From Collybiopsis luxurians FD-317 M1 (Eukaryota > Basidiomycota > Agaricomycetes > Agaricales > Omphalotaceae), in contig KN834784.1 of the NCBI GenBank assembly GCA_000827265.1, positions 107,719 through 171,718 on the forward strand: a stretch of 64,000 bases of DNA, in the 5' to 3' direction. The notes under the pieces were generated by a model. It had not been told where the DNA came from and searched no databases. It saw only the letters and a list, made by a program, of their open reading frames with translations. Numbering within the stretch: position 1 is the first letter of the stretch; every line of letters begins with the position of its first letter. Position numbers and translations under genes: made by a program. This document shows, piece after piece, positions 24,198 through 36,069 of this stretch.

Positions 24198-25005
24198 ATG
24201 AAGTTCGCCACCTCATTGTACATCTTTGCCTGCTGTGCCCTGGTTTTGTCGGTAAGTTTCGATCGCATCGTCTGTTCAAGGTTTCTATTCTAACATTTGC
24301 TTATAGGCTCCTGTACCACAAGGCATGGCAGGAGAATCGTCCTCCTCTCCTCTATCCAATCTCGTCAACGTCGGTAGCATAAACCCCGCAGTAACCCTTC
24401 GTTCAGATACTTTTAGTAATGCCAATTTGGGTAGCGGAGCTATTCCTCTTGGTGAAGGCACAGACGCTCTTCCCGCTAGTAAAACTCTCTTCGAACGGGA
24501 TGGATTAGATAGCCTCGTCGGCGGAATTGCTCCCTTGAGCGAGAATGTTGATGCCCTTCCCATTGGCAAAACCCTTCCCGTTCGTGACGGTCTCAATAAT
24601 CTCGTCGGTGACTTAGCTCCTGTCGATGAGCTCACCGATGCCATTCCTGTGGGCAAAACCCTTCCGGTCCGCGATGGCCTCGATAGCCTCGCGGGCAACA
24701 TCGCTCCCTCGAGCAAAATCACAGAGGCCCTTCCAGTCGGCAAGAACCTCCCCGTACGACACACTCCCGATAGCCTCATCGGTTGCGCTCCTATGAGCGA
24801 AATCACTGACACCCTTCCAGTCGGCAAGAGCCTCCCCGTACGAGACACTCTAGATAGCCTCATCGGTGGCGTTGCTCCCATGAGCGAAATCACTAACACC
24901 CTTCCCGTTGGCAAAATCCTCCCTGCACGCGATGCTGGTATGGTTGATGAGGTTTCCGACCTTCTCCCGTCCGGAAAGGGACTCGACTCCGTCGTCCCCC
25001 TCTAA
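24198..25005 (+). CDS. Secreted protein made of six 29-residue tandem repeats
   Basis: Exons 24198-24251 and 24307-25005 give 250 residues. The first exon is essentially the signal peptide (MKFATSLYIFACCALVLS); mature sequence starts near APVPQG. From about residue 80 on, six repeats of 29 residues follow, consensus (I/V)APxSEITDALPVGKxLPVRD, then xLDSL(I/V)GG. Repeat 4 lacks one residue and changes Arg-Asp to Arg-His; repeat 6 is truncated. Repeats 2, 3 and 5 are the most alike. Secreted fungal repeat proteins include Kex2-processed ones, but here each repeat ends in a single Arg-Asp, not the Lys-Arg or Arg-Arg that Kex2 needs. I do not recognise the family. A structural cell-wall or surface-active role is only a guess. 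Confidence 0.85.
24438..24960 (+). repeat. Coding tandem repeat, period 87 bases, about 6 copies
   Basis: The DNA behind the 29-residue repeats of the secreted protein. Neighbouring units 5 and 6 share long stretches nearly base for base (for example CATGAGCGAAATCACT and CACCCTTCC.GT.GGCAA), pointing to recent unequal crossing-over. Confidence 0.8.
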
Positions 25006-25312
25006 ATTTCTCTTCTGTTCCACATCTGCTCCTCATTGATATACCTCTTTCCAAGATACCTTCCCTGCGTATGCTATGCGTATAGCTTCGATTAGACGTT
25101 TTGTACCCATCGATAGCTTCCATATGCTATACTTCGACATTACTAATCACCCCGTCTTTGAGTGAACAATCGTCGCATAATTTTATTCATACATATACAC
25201 CAACGTCTTGTCTTTCGTACAGTACATACAGATATTCCATATAAAAATGCCTCAAATCATACTCGTACAACGTCCGAAAGATGTGGGGGAATCATAGATG
25301 CTAGAAATTCAC
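25006..25312. other. Short convergent 3' region, no gene seen
   Basis: Space between the convergent secreted repeat gene and the alcohol oxidase gene; only 3' untranslated sequence is expected. Confidence 0.5.
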
Positions 25313-28300
25313 TTAGCGAACCTGTTGAGTGGCCGGAGCGCCCTTGGGAACGGGGGCGTGTGGGACGGGGGCATGCGGAGTCTTAATCTTGAGACCAAGT
25401 TCTTCAGCGAGCAAACTAGCTCCCTTCTCGCCGACAAGCCTGGAACACCTCGCATCAGCCGAGCGTAACCGACAGCAAGTAGTGTGAAGACGTACAAAGC
25501 AGAGGAGTAGGTGTTCGTGCCCAAATTGTCGGGGCAAATACTCAAGTCAACGCACTTGAGGTTCTGGGTACCTGTAGCGGAATGAAAACTATTAAGAAAA
25601 AGGCTCCCATCGTCAGTAATCTCGACGTACCGAACACGTTCAGACGACCATCAACAACCCCACCTTCTTCACGAGGCTTCATGGCACAGGTTCCTGTCGT
25701 CTCATGAGCATCACAGTCGTACAGTTAATATATGAGGACTGGTCTTACCAAGACTGTGCCAAGTTGTCTCGACATGGTCGGCAATCCAGTTGTCAATGGC
25801 CTCGTCGTCTTCCTTCGAATATTTGATGTCCTCATGTACCTTGCTGGCATTATACTCGTCTCCGGGCCTATAACAAAATCTCAGCTCAAACCCTGAAGGA
25901 TAATCCGCGCTACTACTCACTTGTGCCAAGTACCTAAGCAACTTGTCAGCTATGCCACGACAAGATAGATAGACGGCGAACCACTTACCCATATGGATTC
26001 CGACCGTGAAACCGTCGGGGTAGATCTGCTTAGCAGTTCTGATGTCGATATCCCTAACCGCGGCAGGAGATCCAGGGTGGAAGTGTGGGTGATGAGAAGT
26101 CAATTCGCCACGGAAGGCTAAGTGTAATCTTGAACAACGTGTTCGCAGAAGATGAGCTTACAATAGATTTACGCACCATCCATTCTCCTCGCAATCTCAC
26201 GAGTCTTCTTGTAGCTCCATCGGATAGGAGCAAAGTCAGCCTTGTGGTTCATGAAACCGCTGTCAAAGGTGGGAGGTACGTATGGGCTGCGGGAGGAGAT
26301 ATGGATCTGAAGATGGACCATATCAGCACTGCCGATAGTCTATCACTAGTATTGTGGGAAACTCACCTTTCCACGAGAAGCTGGGTATTCCTGAGGATCG
26401 ACGATGACCTCGTGAGTAGACATGCTTTAGATAGATGACCAGACACTCACAAGATACTGGAACCTGTCCGTTACAAGTGATTCAGCAAAGCGCAAGTGAC
26501 GGATAGAAGAAACCTACATTGTGATATACTTGCCAGGAGGGAGCAGAGTATGGTCTGCGTAAGCTCCAGAGACAATTGAGCCGAACCTATCAAGCGCAGA
26601 GGGTGAGCGTCGTCAACGGTCTTATGTTCTCCGAAACTCACATCACAGGCTTGTCGGGCTTGTCCTTGAAATACGTATCCCAGAGCTTGTTGAAGTCGGG
26701 ACCCATCTCCTTGAGTTCTTCTTCGGTTGGACGAATCTATTCAGAATCTGTGAGACGATGATCATGTGATCAACACCCAGGGGTTAGCGAACCTTGAATC
26801 CAGCATCGATGGCGTTGGACGAAAGTCGTGCCTTTTCGGGGCTCGTCTCCCACTCTGCGAACAACTCCTTCTGCACGTCCTTGTCGCCTCGGAGGAAGTC
26901 GTCGAGGGTGAAGCTCTCGTTCGAGACACGGTAGACTGCGAGCATGGTCAGTCAAGACAGTCAGATCTTAGAATTGGGAGACTCACTAGAGAGTGTGGTG
27001 TAATGGTCCTGATATTGTTCACTGTTTGCAGTCCAAGAGTTAGCTTACGAAGCCGAGAAAAGTTAATGCCAAGTGTACGTACCCAACTCCGGGCAGGTCG
27101 CTAACAACCTTGATGTCCAACTTTTGCAACAACTTCGAGTCGCCGACACCAGATCGTTCCAGGATCTGGGGAGTTCCAAGGGTACCACTGCTGATCACGA
27201 CGCACTTGCGAGCTTTCACAATGGTCTCCTTCAATTGGCCACCATGAGCACGGTTGCGAGAAGGAACGTATGCAACGCCGACAGCCTTGTTTCCCTCAAA
27301 GATGACTCGGTTCACACGGGCATTGGTGCGCTGGAATGCGATGATTCAACAAACGACCTATAGTGGTGTCGAAGAGCATCATACCAGGTACAGGTTGCTC
27401 TGGACATCCATCACGCTGTGGACATAAGCGGTAGCAGCGTCACTTCGTCGTCCAGTATGCCTGTTGATGTACTTGGCCCAGATTTCCGAAGCATGACTGG
27501 TGTCGAGGTCTAGCCGTAACAGTTAATCAGACGCTCACGGGCGGCTGGAGATATTCCTCACCCTGAATATCGTCTAAAGTGGGGATCAGCATTCCATTCC
27601 AAAAGGTACAGGAGGGAGCAGCAGCAGAACTTACCGCTGAATGGGATACCAATGGCATCCGAAGCTCTCAAGAAGTCTTGAGCGAGGGCAGAGATAGATC
27701 CACCGTTACTGATGGCAATCGGGCCGTCATATCCGTGGGTATCGTTGTTAGTGGGCTTTTGGTAGTTCTCGAGCTAGAAAGAGAGATACATGAGGTGGTA
27801 ATTCAGATCCACGAGTCCGCCGAAGACGTACACGCTTCATGAGGGGAAGGAGGTCTGGAATTGACAGCCGTCAGAGAAAAGCAAGACGTTGGAGAAGCGA
27901 CTGTGAAGCTACCTTTTGCGGTCCAGCCTTCAGTCTTGAAGTCATCTGTGTAGACAGGTGAGAAGGAATATAAACGAAGAGAAAGTCGTCGGCGACTAAC
28001 CCCAGTCAGAAGCGGAAGCCTGAACGGGCAAAGTCAGAGAAGGGTCTATACCGCCAGAGTGCTTACTTACTCGAGTGTACATCTGGAAGTTGATGGATGA
28101 TCCTCCACCGAGAATGTTCGCGCAGCTAGAGGGCTCAAGCTTAAGCTAACAGCGACAACGGCGAATCATGAAAGCAACTCACGGGACGATACTCTGTCTG
28201 CCTCTCAGATATGAAGAGGCCATTGTATCTTTGTAGAACGTCGCCTTCTCGTTACTAGTAGCGGCTTTGAGCGAACAAGAACAGAGGTCCGGGGAGAAAG

Positions 28301-28673
28301 AGAAACTCACATTCCATCTTGCTGCATGTTACGGACATAGATTCCAGGACTAGGAAGCGAAAGGCTCAGCAGGTGCGAGATGGGAAAATACGGGTCAAAC
28401 ATACCGATACACCCATGGGTCGTCTCGGTTGTTGGCACCACCTGAGGAACGAGGCCAGGTGAGACACACGCAGACACAAACGACGAACGAAAGAATAACC
28501 AACCTTCAATGAGCATCACTTTCAAGTTGGGGTCGGCAAACGCCAATCGACCCGCAACGACACATCCTACAGAGACGAGGGGTTCATTTGGGCGAACCTC
28601 GAAAACGCAAAGTCAAGTTACCTGCGGGACCACCACCACAAACGATAACATCGACTTCTTCAGGGTGACCCAT
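25313..28673 (-). CDS. AOX: Alcohol (methanol) oxidase, GMC flavoprotein
   Basis: Oxidises methanol and other short primary alcohols to aldehyde with release of H2O2 (EC 1.1.3.13). In wood-decay fungi it uses methanol from lignin demethoxylation and feeds peroxide to decay chemistry. Twenty-six exons, all with GT-AG introns and consistent phase, run from 28673 to 25313 and give 650 residues, the length of known basidiomycete AOX. Several exons are tiny: 27573-27562 (12 bases), 26463-26451 and 25933-25921 (13 bases each). Motifs: FAD-binding VIVCGGGPAG at residues 9-18, GMC signature 1 around ILGGGSSINFQMYTR, signature 2 ISSGTLGTPQILERSGVG, the active-site segment ETTWHSLGTC with its His, and PDNLGTNTYSSAL with the Asn. 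The C terminus (PHAPVPHAPVP, ending QQVR) is the proline-rich tail of basidiomycete AOX and lacks an SKL-type peroxisomal signal. Very high resemblance to brown-rot AOX supports the call. Confidence 0.96.
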
Positions 28674-28780
28674 AGTGATTCAACAATTCGTAAGAACTGA
28701 GAAGCAAGCTAGATTGCAAGGAAGGCTAGAATAGAAGAGCGTTTCAGGCTCTGGACCCCTACCTACGAGGGTCTTCGCCC

Positions 28781-28788
28781 TTTATAAA
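28781..28788 (-). promoter_or_regulatory. TATA-like element of the alcohol oxidase gene
   Basis: TTTATAAA on the minus strand, about 110 bases upstream of the AOX start codon at 28673. Confidence 0.5.
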
Positions 28789-30003
28789 GCTTAAGGTTCA
28801 AAAGCTCCTGGGTCAGATGCATGAATACGAGCGGTGCACGGTCGCGGATTCGCGGATATTTTCGACAAATTGGATTGGACACTGGACTATCTGCATCAGC
28901 TGATGGAATGAACTTTTTTGCCTCCGAAAGGAGGTGAGAACGTACAGTGGATCCAACTTAAACAATACGTGTTGAGCTAGGGCGCCGTGACCGAGCCGTG
29001 GGTCAAGTGTTAATAGAGCGTCGGTTTGGAAATAGAAAACATTTGTAACAATGTTCCACGGCTTGAGTGATGATTGATCCCAAGAAGCTCTACGAATCTA
29101 TGTGTTTTTGGAGCAGATAGATACGCAGGTTGAACAACATCTAAGCGAGAACAGAGGTGTACGTGTCTTGAGAAACGCCGAGGGTTAGTGACGCAGACCG
29201 TCATTTGACCGGTGGTAAGACAAATACCTGGAGATTTTGGGACAGGCAATGGGAAAGGCGAAGACTTCGAAGCTCGAATCCATTGAACGTGACCCCACAC
29301 TTCTGGTTCTCCGAGATCTCAAATTGTATCAGGGACTGTGAATGCGGGTAAATCAAAAGGGATCGAAAAGGAGACGATATACATAAACCCATACCGCGAA
29401 ACCGCTGTAGAGCCGTAAATTCAAAAGCCTTAAAGATCCCATCAGAGCATAACTGCGATGAGCGGACATGAACGCAAAAGGATTGATAGACCAAGACAAT
29501 CTGGCCACCGAAAGAACAATTTCTGAAGCCTCATGATCGACTGTTTGAAATCCAGAAGAGAAAAACCGGCCGATATTGGACGAGGAGGGCCGGTATCCAG
29601 CTGTTGAGGGTTATCGAAGCTGTGTGCGCGGGTGGAACATGAATACATTAATTGGGACCTAGAAGGGTTTGTCGCTATGTTTGGAGCCATTGGTCGTATC
29701 GTACGGTCACGAGTAAAATTATAGAAGGTTGAAGCTTAGGAAGATTTGAACGAAAAGAGCTGAAGATTCGAGCATCAGTGGGAGCCGGAGGCCAATGTTC
29801 CCGAGGTGTCCTACAAAGCAAGATACTACCGTTATCTCGGCCGACTAAGGGTTTTATTTGTGGGAATTTCATCTACACTCTTACACCGCGCAGGCCATAA
29901 AATGGATCATGAGTCGATGTTTATTAAAATGTTCTATAATAGCACTAGAATTTGTTAACAAAAGTAGGATTCAATAGCATCAATAATAAACATACATTCT
30001 ACA
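28789..30003. other. Intergenic, no gene seen
   Basis: Long upstream region of alcohol oxidase. Several minus-strand open frames (29010-29872) overlap each other without splice logic or recognisable motifs; I cannot support a gene. Confidence 0.45.
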
Positions 30004-30833
30004 TCAGACTTTCCTTCGAGCGTCATCTTCCAATTCTTTCCGTTTGAGCCTGTCGACGCGTTCTTCTGCGTGGAGCTCCCTGACTGCAAGCTCCATCCAC
30101 GCTGCAACACCTTCCTTCTCATATACATCTCTCAAACGTTTTTCCGCATCCTCCCACTTCCAATTGGTCAGATCCACCGCCGAGGTTCCAGGCCTGTCAC
30201 TAGCTTCTTCTTCTTCGAGTATTCGATGTATTCGAGACGAAAGTAGAGGCATGCGTGTCAGCATAAACTGACGCATCCGTCGTTCAAATTCCTGTGTCTG
30301 CCAAGGTGTTTAGAAACACACTCTGATTGAAAGAACCATAAATGACACTATACTCACATCGTTGATATTTGTTGCTGTTTTCGCGACCCAGAAAGCTGCC
30401 ATAGCCCCTACTGATACAACAGCTGTAGCTATTCCCAGGGCACGCAAAGCATACAAAGTTGGACTAAAATCGAGTCCAGGACCACTTTCCGCCGATCCCC
30501 TCTTGTTTTTGAATCTCGGTACCGAATCAACAGGAGATGTGAATGTGGCGTTTGGAACAGAATTTATAGACCGAATGGGTACTAAAGTGCTGGCTGCTGA
30601 TTGGCGACGTGGAGCTACAGAGCGGGTAGGAAATGACACATTCTTTTTTCTTCTTAAGTATATTGCGCCTGGAATGGCTAGCGCCGCAGTCACGGTCGCA
30701 GCGAGAATCTAAACGAGTTGTGAGCAGATGTTCAAGGTAGTTTAACGAATACACCGCGTACAGAAACCCCCAGCCAGCTGTACGGCTTGCTTTTCGACTC
30801 CGAGGTCGTGGTGGTCGATGGCGACGTGGTCAT
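30004..30833 (-). CDS. Small membrane protein with two predicted helices
   Basis: Exons 30833-30762, 30708-30358 and 30297-30004 give 238 residues. The N terminus is Ser/Thr-rich, followed by one hydrophobic segment (about residues 25-43, ILAATVTAALAIPGAIYL), a polar, basic, Ser-rich loop, a second hydrophobic segment (about residues 112-133, containing ALGIATAVVSVGAMAAFWVA), and a charged helical C-terminal third ending in Lys/Arg-rich sequence. The second helix followed by a conserved EFERRMRQF-like stretch reminds me of the TMEM242/Aim11 type of mitochondrial inner-membrane protein, but this is weak. All splice sites are canonical and the frame is intact, so the gene is likely functional. 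Confidence 0.75.
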
Positions 30834-31152
30834 GCGGCTTCTACCCAATTAACCTGGTCTAAAGCTTCCAGAAAAACGTGGTTCAGAGTACGCAATAGTT
30901 CATAGCAGCCGGCACTGGAGAGATCGATGTGCAAATAAAAATTGCTGGCCATAATTAGCGCCGGCAAGGAAGCGGTTGAACAATAGGTACAAATAATATC
31001 ACGTGCCCATTTGATATTTACAGCTTTGACCGGCCCAGGACGTAAGGCAAATTAAAGGCCCCGCAATTAGCGTAGAGGTAGAGCAAACGAAAAATGTAAG
31101 ATCGAGTACAGCAGCACATCAACGCGCTCTCACTCAAAGCCATATATTTATT

Positions 31153-32215
31153 TTACGGGCCAAACCTGCGTGAAGCGGGCGGAACACCACTCTCGCTGCC
31201 CCCAAATTCATTTCGGTAAATGAAAACCAGTAAGGAAGCTGTACGCACCACATCCTTCTCACTGACAGTCTCTTTGACTTCAAATAGCCCAGGATAACCA
31301 AAGTCAATGATCCGCATAGAGATGATACTCGGATTTTGCTTTAGCCAGTGCATAACAAATCGGACGTTTCCAGCATGAAAATCACTAGGACCAACAAACC
31401 AACAATTAGCAATAGCAAGACAAGTACCCTTCTCCCTAGTTTACTCACACATAGAGAATCCTCTTCTCCACCGCCCATGTAACAACCTGATCACAAACCA
31501 TCTTCTCCGCATCCTTCAACAACTTTTGCTGCTTCTCTGCATTCGTATTCCTATAATTTGCCGACTCATACAATATCTGCCCAGCTACTTTCTTCATCAG
31601 CAGCACAGGCCCTTTTGCCTTCGGTTCAGGCCATCCTGAAACCATCCCAGAGTCAATAAAAAGATCCGGAGCTAAAATTTTGAGCGCTTTGGTTTCAGCC
31701 CACGCCTTTTCGTCGACAGCTTTCAATGATTTTGCGATGACCAGGGATCTTTTGTGACCTTTGTAGTCCTCAGCCAGGATAGCTACCCCGTCGTTGTAGT
31801 TGCCCTTGGCACTGGTTGTGTGTGTGCGCCCAATGGATACTTGCAAGTTTCTATCTGTGAAGTGTTAAATTGATTGAAGAAGTAGGATAATTCTTGCCGC
31901 TCACCAAACGCCTTTCGGTCTTCATCACTGAGACCTGAATGACCGTAAAAATTCAGGATCCAATCTCGCTATAACCCGTTTGAATGAGAACTGAGCATTC
32001 CCTCTTTCCTCCTTAAGAAAAAAAAAAAAAAAAAGATTTCTCACATCAAGCTCCTTCGGTAACATCTGAGCCCTCATCTTTGCCAGCTCATCGTTATCGC
32101 CCCTCCGCTCAAGGTCGAAAGACGTTGGGGCAGCACGAGATGTTGTAACGATCAGAACAAGAGGGATAATTCCGACGAGAAGCAATTTGAAGATCGACTT
32201 GCGACAGACAGCCAT
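31153..32215 (-). CDS. Secreted kinase-fold protein (DFG-like motif)
   Basis: Exons 32215-32045, 31968-31905, 31854-31449 and 31384-31153 give 290 residues. Residues 1-28 are a clear signal peptide or membrane anchor (KLLLVGIIPLVLIVTTSRA). The rest resembles atypical kinases: a VAILAEDYKG-like strand followed by a candidate Lys in SLVIAKSL, a Glu-rich helix (ETKALKILAP), a hinge-like LLMKKVAG, a catalytic-loop-like DFHAGNVRFV (Asp and Asn present) and RIIDFGYPG as the metal-binding Asp-Phe-Gly. Secreted protein-kinase-like proteins of this layout occur in agaricomycetes; their substrates are not known to me. The 77-base first intron contains an 18-base T run. A C-terminal stretch with EKDVVRTASLLVFIY ends the fold. 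Confidence 0.7.
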
Positions 32216-33047
32216 TTTTCGAAAAATGCTACTCTCCGACCAGCAGAGAGAAAGTAGACCTCAGGGATTTCACCGACTCAACAGGCTCCTGTTCAGTGCC
32301 GGCGGAGCGCACTGCCTAGATGTACCGCATTTTGATATTTGCTGGATAATTTATCCTAGCGGCCCAAATACTAATCTCAAAAGTGTACGGCCCGGGCCAG
32401 CTTGTTTGAGCGGGATTGCACCTTAAAACATCCTCCTTCCACCCATTATAGCAGAACCGGTTACTGTAACTACCTGGATAAACTTGAACTTGCGGATGTG
32501 GTCCAAACTTAATCCAATCTTTTATCGTCTCTGAATATGCTAGTACATGCAATACGAATCAAACCGTTATCTTCTACATATGCATTCAAACCGTCGGTTC
32601 CTTTTTACCGCATCTCCCTTGTTCATTCCTGTTCAATACTGTCGATAACATTACGTACATACCATTGTTCAGAGGCTATGGATACACATGTACTTGGGTA
32701 TCTAATTTGGCTGCTGACAGTTCGAGGGTGGGGAAATCTACAGCAACAATGCCGTATGTCAGTTGCGAGCTCTTTTGCAAGCAGTCCCAGAGATGATGGT
32801 GCATGGGTCAGCACCGGGATAATCTCTGGAACCCAGGATTCATATTGTGGACCATGCCATACAATAGAACCAACTTGCTTGCTTATTTTCTTTCTGAGTG
32901 TCCTCTCGCCATGTGGTTCACCTCCTGATAGTGGCACTGACAGTGATATATAGAGAAGCTGGCAGACCGCATCACCCCGCAAGCTCCGGGCATCCGAAGC
33001 AGTTAATACTTATTTCCACGACAGATTTTTCTCCCACCACGATCTTC
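32216..33047. other. Intergenic, no gene seen
   Basis: Promoter side of the secreted kinase-like gene; open frames at 32537-32982 on both strands overlap and have no supporting features. Confidence 0.45.
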
Positions 33048-33365
33048 ATGGTATTTAGCATTCCATATGCACTTGAATATGCCTTTCTGCGGTGTTAACT
33101 TGTCATTGAAGCCCTCTACGTCTCTATCCGCTTGCCTATTGCCATAGATATCAGCAACGGAGTCAAGGAAGTCATCGACACGAAGAATAAGCCCTCCAAA
33201 CATGCGGCAATGTTGTGCAGAACTTTTTTTTATCCTGTTTCCAACGCCATTACAATTGTTAACGATACCACCACTAACCGGACAGAAGATGCTGCATCAT
33301 TCAAGGATGGCCTTCTCCAGCGCTCCAAGTACCTTTGCGACAATATTTGGGTAAAATTTCAAGTG
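33048..33365 (+). pseudogene. Truncated copy of the array membrane-protein family (copy 1)
   Basis: Begins ATGGTATTTAGCATTCC in the same context (CACGATCTTCATG) as the intact copies at 58294 and 59955. It keeps the helix-1 end, the IAIDISNGVKE segment and, after a deletion that removes the second hydrophobic stretch, the KNKPSKHA, ITIVNDTT, EDAASFKDGLLQR and KYLCDNIW segments. An in-frame stop occurs near 33097. Everything after residue about 165 of the intact protein is missing. Confidence 0.75.
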
Positions 33366-33757
33366 TGGACTTTTTTCTACTCGTCATTTGCACGATTGGG
33401 TGTGAGGAACTAGCTTGAATTCGCTCTAGGTTGTTTTTGGAAAATAAGCGCTAGGGTGTGAAAGTATAGGCGCTTACGGAACGGGGAAAGTGTGCATGTA
33501 CCACAACGAACGATTCTGACAAAAATTTTTCATATTGACAATTTTCAGTAGTAACACATATACCCAACATACACCCAGAGAAAGCAAACTTGAAAAGACA
33601 GAAACAGATGACCGATATACTTCAAGCTAAATTACTTATTGAACTAGACCCTTGATTGACATTGATGTCGATATCGCAGCTCATGAACAGAGTACGCGTT
33701 TGTACTACCGTGCGTGGTACAAGATCGACCGAAGAGTCAAAGCTAAACAGACCCATC

Positions 33758-34348
33758 TCACAACTGGACAGGAATGCATCCAATGGAGATCAATCCACCC
33801 TGCAAGAACGTGTACATAAATAATTTGTTAGAAGACTCGAAGTTCCTGAACCGACTTACGACAGCGTTATCTTGGCAACAGACCGCTTGAGCGGAGCAGG
33901 TGCTACCACCGGCACCAATGACGGTGATCGGGGAGCAGTCGATACCGAGGAGAACGTTGAGATCTTGAACTACGATTCCAAGTAGGCCGAGGAGGAGGGA
34001 GCCTGCAGCGGAGCCAGCCTATAGCAAAAGAAAAGGCAGACAATCAGAAAACGTTACTTCGCAATAAGATTTTTGTTGGCTTACCGTCTCAGTAGAGTCA
34101 CAGCACTGTATGGGTCCAGTGGAGCAACCACCGGAGCCAGTGATGGTAGTAGTAGTCGGGGGCTGCGAGGCAACAGTTGAGTGACACAGAGGATCATATG
34201 TGTGAGATCAAAGCCTTACTGCAGTGACCGTCACCGTGGTTGTGACTGGAGGCAAGGTAGTGGTGTGTGGGCTTCCTCCAGGTGTGGCGGCGGCAAGGAT
34301 GGCGAAAGCGAATAACGCGTAGAAGACGGTGGAGAGGCGAGAAAACAT
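33758..34348 (-). CDS. Class I hydrophobin (gene 3)
   Basis: Exons 34348-34220, 34162-34085, 34018-33860 and 33799-33758 give 135 residues, all junctions in phase 0. Signal peptide ([21 protein letters not shown]), Thr/Pro-rich linker with a TTTTIT run, then the eight-Cys class I pattern with C-X6-CC, a 34-residue third loop and C-X12-C-X5-CC. It is a duplicate of gene 4 (44101-44691): same exon sizes (129, 78, 159, 42). Compared with gene 2 the linker has two extra Gly-rich residues before the first Cys. Its frame, splice sites and promoter are intact. Confidence 0.94.
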
Positions 34349-34412
34349 TTGTGCTTGTTGTGCTATCGAAAGAGGAGGTGTTCGATGCCTATCAACCTGC
34401 AAGCTGAGCATC

Positions 34413-34420
34413 CTTTTATA
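34413..34420 (-). promoter_or_regulatory. TATA box of hydrophobin gene 3
   Basis: TATAAAAG on the minus strand, in the TATAAAAGGATGCTCAG context shared with gene 2, about 65 bases before the ATG. Confidence 0.75.
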
Positions 34421-36069
34421 CAGAGCTCGAAATTTCAGGAACAAAGGTCAACTCATTGGGACGAGTAATGCCGAAATGAAGCGAAAATAAACGAGTGCGG
34501 GGAATAGTGAAAGTCAATTGGTAAATGAATATGTGCCCTGACTGGAAGAGTTTGATGACAGGCCTCCTGCCAGTGGACACTGACATGATACAGAGTCTTG
34601 ACGTTCGTGAGCTGCAAAAAGTCGACCACTCAATTGCAAGACGAACATGAGAGCACTGTAACGTCTCCCAGAACGCGGCAGAAGACTCGGCTGAGTATCA
34701 GAGCTCGCACAATCGATGGCTTGTGTCACAGAAAAGATCCGGGTTCGAGCTAAAACTGAACTAAAAGTCGTTAAGTCCGTGATGCCTGTATGCTCGGAAC
34801 GAATTGCCGACAGAGATGTACAACGATCCAACAACATTCTACGCTACGCTACTTATGTCTGTACGAAAGCTCAAACTCACAGAAAGGCGTGTCTCCTCCT
34901 AGATTGGCATTTAATCGATTTCATCTACGGAATTCGTGTTCCAGATACCTAAACATAATCTTTCTTTCAATACGAGCTTGTCAATAACTTGAACTGACAT
35001 GAAATATCTGCTATCTTTTTGTTAAGCCGTCAAGCCCTAAATACATCGAAAGATACAAGGCGCATATGGCAAGAGAATAGAATTGCATTGAGGCGAACGA
35101 AATACGGGTAGGAAATATTTGCTTGGTTTAGTATCTTGCCGATAAGCGTGAGTGTAGAGTACTTGGTACGTGCCTTACTGGGGGCTGGGTGCATATGCTT
35201 CCGCATGAGTTGTATTAAAAGTGAGTTTGGGTTGAAGTGGGTTTGAACTTTGAGCGAAGATGGCAGTGTATATCAGAGATTAGCGCCGTGAGGCGCTGAG
35301 CATACAGCCAACTTTGCACTAGTACTAGTAGGAGGTGAACAATCCAAGTAAAGCAAAAGCTGTAACAAGTTCTTCCAAAGAAAGTTGTACATCGAACGCA
35401 AGTATTGAGAGCAGCGTGGTCCCATTGCGGAACTGCCGGACGCGATGGGGATTGTATCTAAGTACATCATGATGTTTGAAATCAATACGAGTATGAGTTT
35501 TAATTGCTCCGAGGCAGCGGTACTTCTTCTGCCCAATCGTAGTTGCACGGCAGACAAGCTCAATACCTCAAGGGAACGGTGGATCTGCAATGAACGAGGC
35601 GGCCAAAATAAAAATACGGCATTGTCTCGCACTCTATATTTATCATTATGATCATAGCTCGACTTCGTTCTCCTGACCACTCCCCTTATCAGTTAGTGTA
35701 GTATGCAAATCCAAGTATCTGCTATACATCGAATCCAAGCAAGTCTGTTATCTATAGTACAGCCGCCGACATTGTGTCGCAAATTGATAGTGCAAGAATA
35801 TAGTCATCCGAGTGTGCATTAAGTCAGTGGATATGAATTATGATAACAATGTTCAAACGCTCTTTCCACTCTGAACTGCGTAAAAAAATTCCAAATTGAA
35901 GAGTCACTGAAACGGTCTAGTGGACAACTTAAAAATTATTCGAATACAAAACACGAACATACCATTGTCATGCGTGACAACAGTGGGCACCACCATCATG
36001 TATCTTGAGCCTTCGAATCTTGACGAGCCCACCACTAACTCGACGAGGCTCAGAGTTCCGAATGCGTTT

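Noticed and set aside
29010..29872. Gene upstream of alcohol oxidase
   Set aside because: Five overlapping minus-strand frames exist but none has a family motif or supports a splice chain.
34716..34987. tRNA-like GGGTTCGAGCT sequence near 34740
   Set aside because: No acceptor stem or anticodon arm can be folded around it; it is duplicated at about 45117 as part of the segmental repeat.
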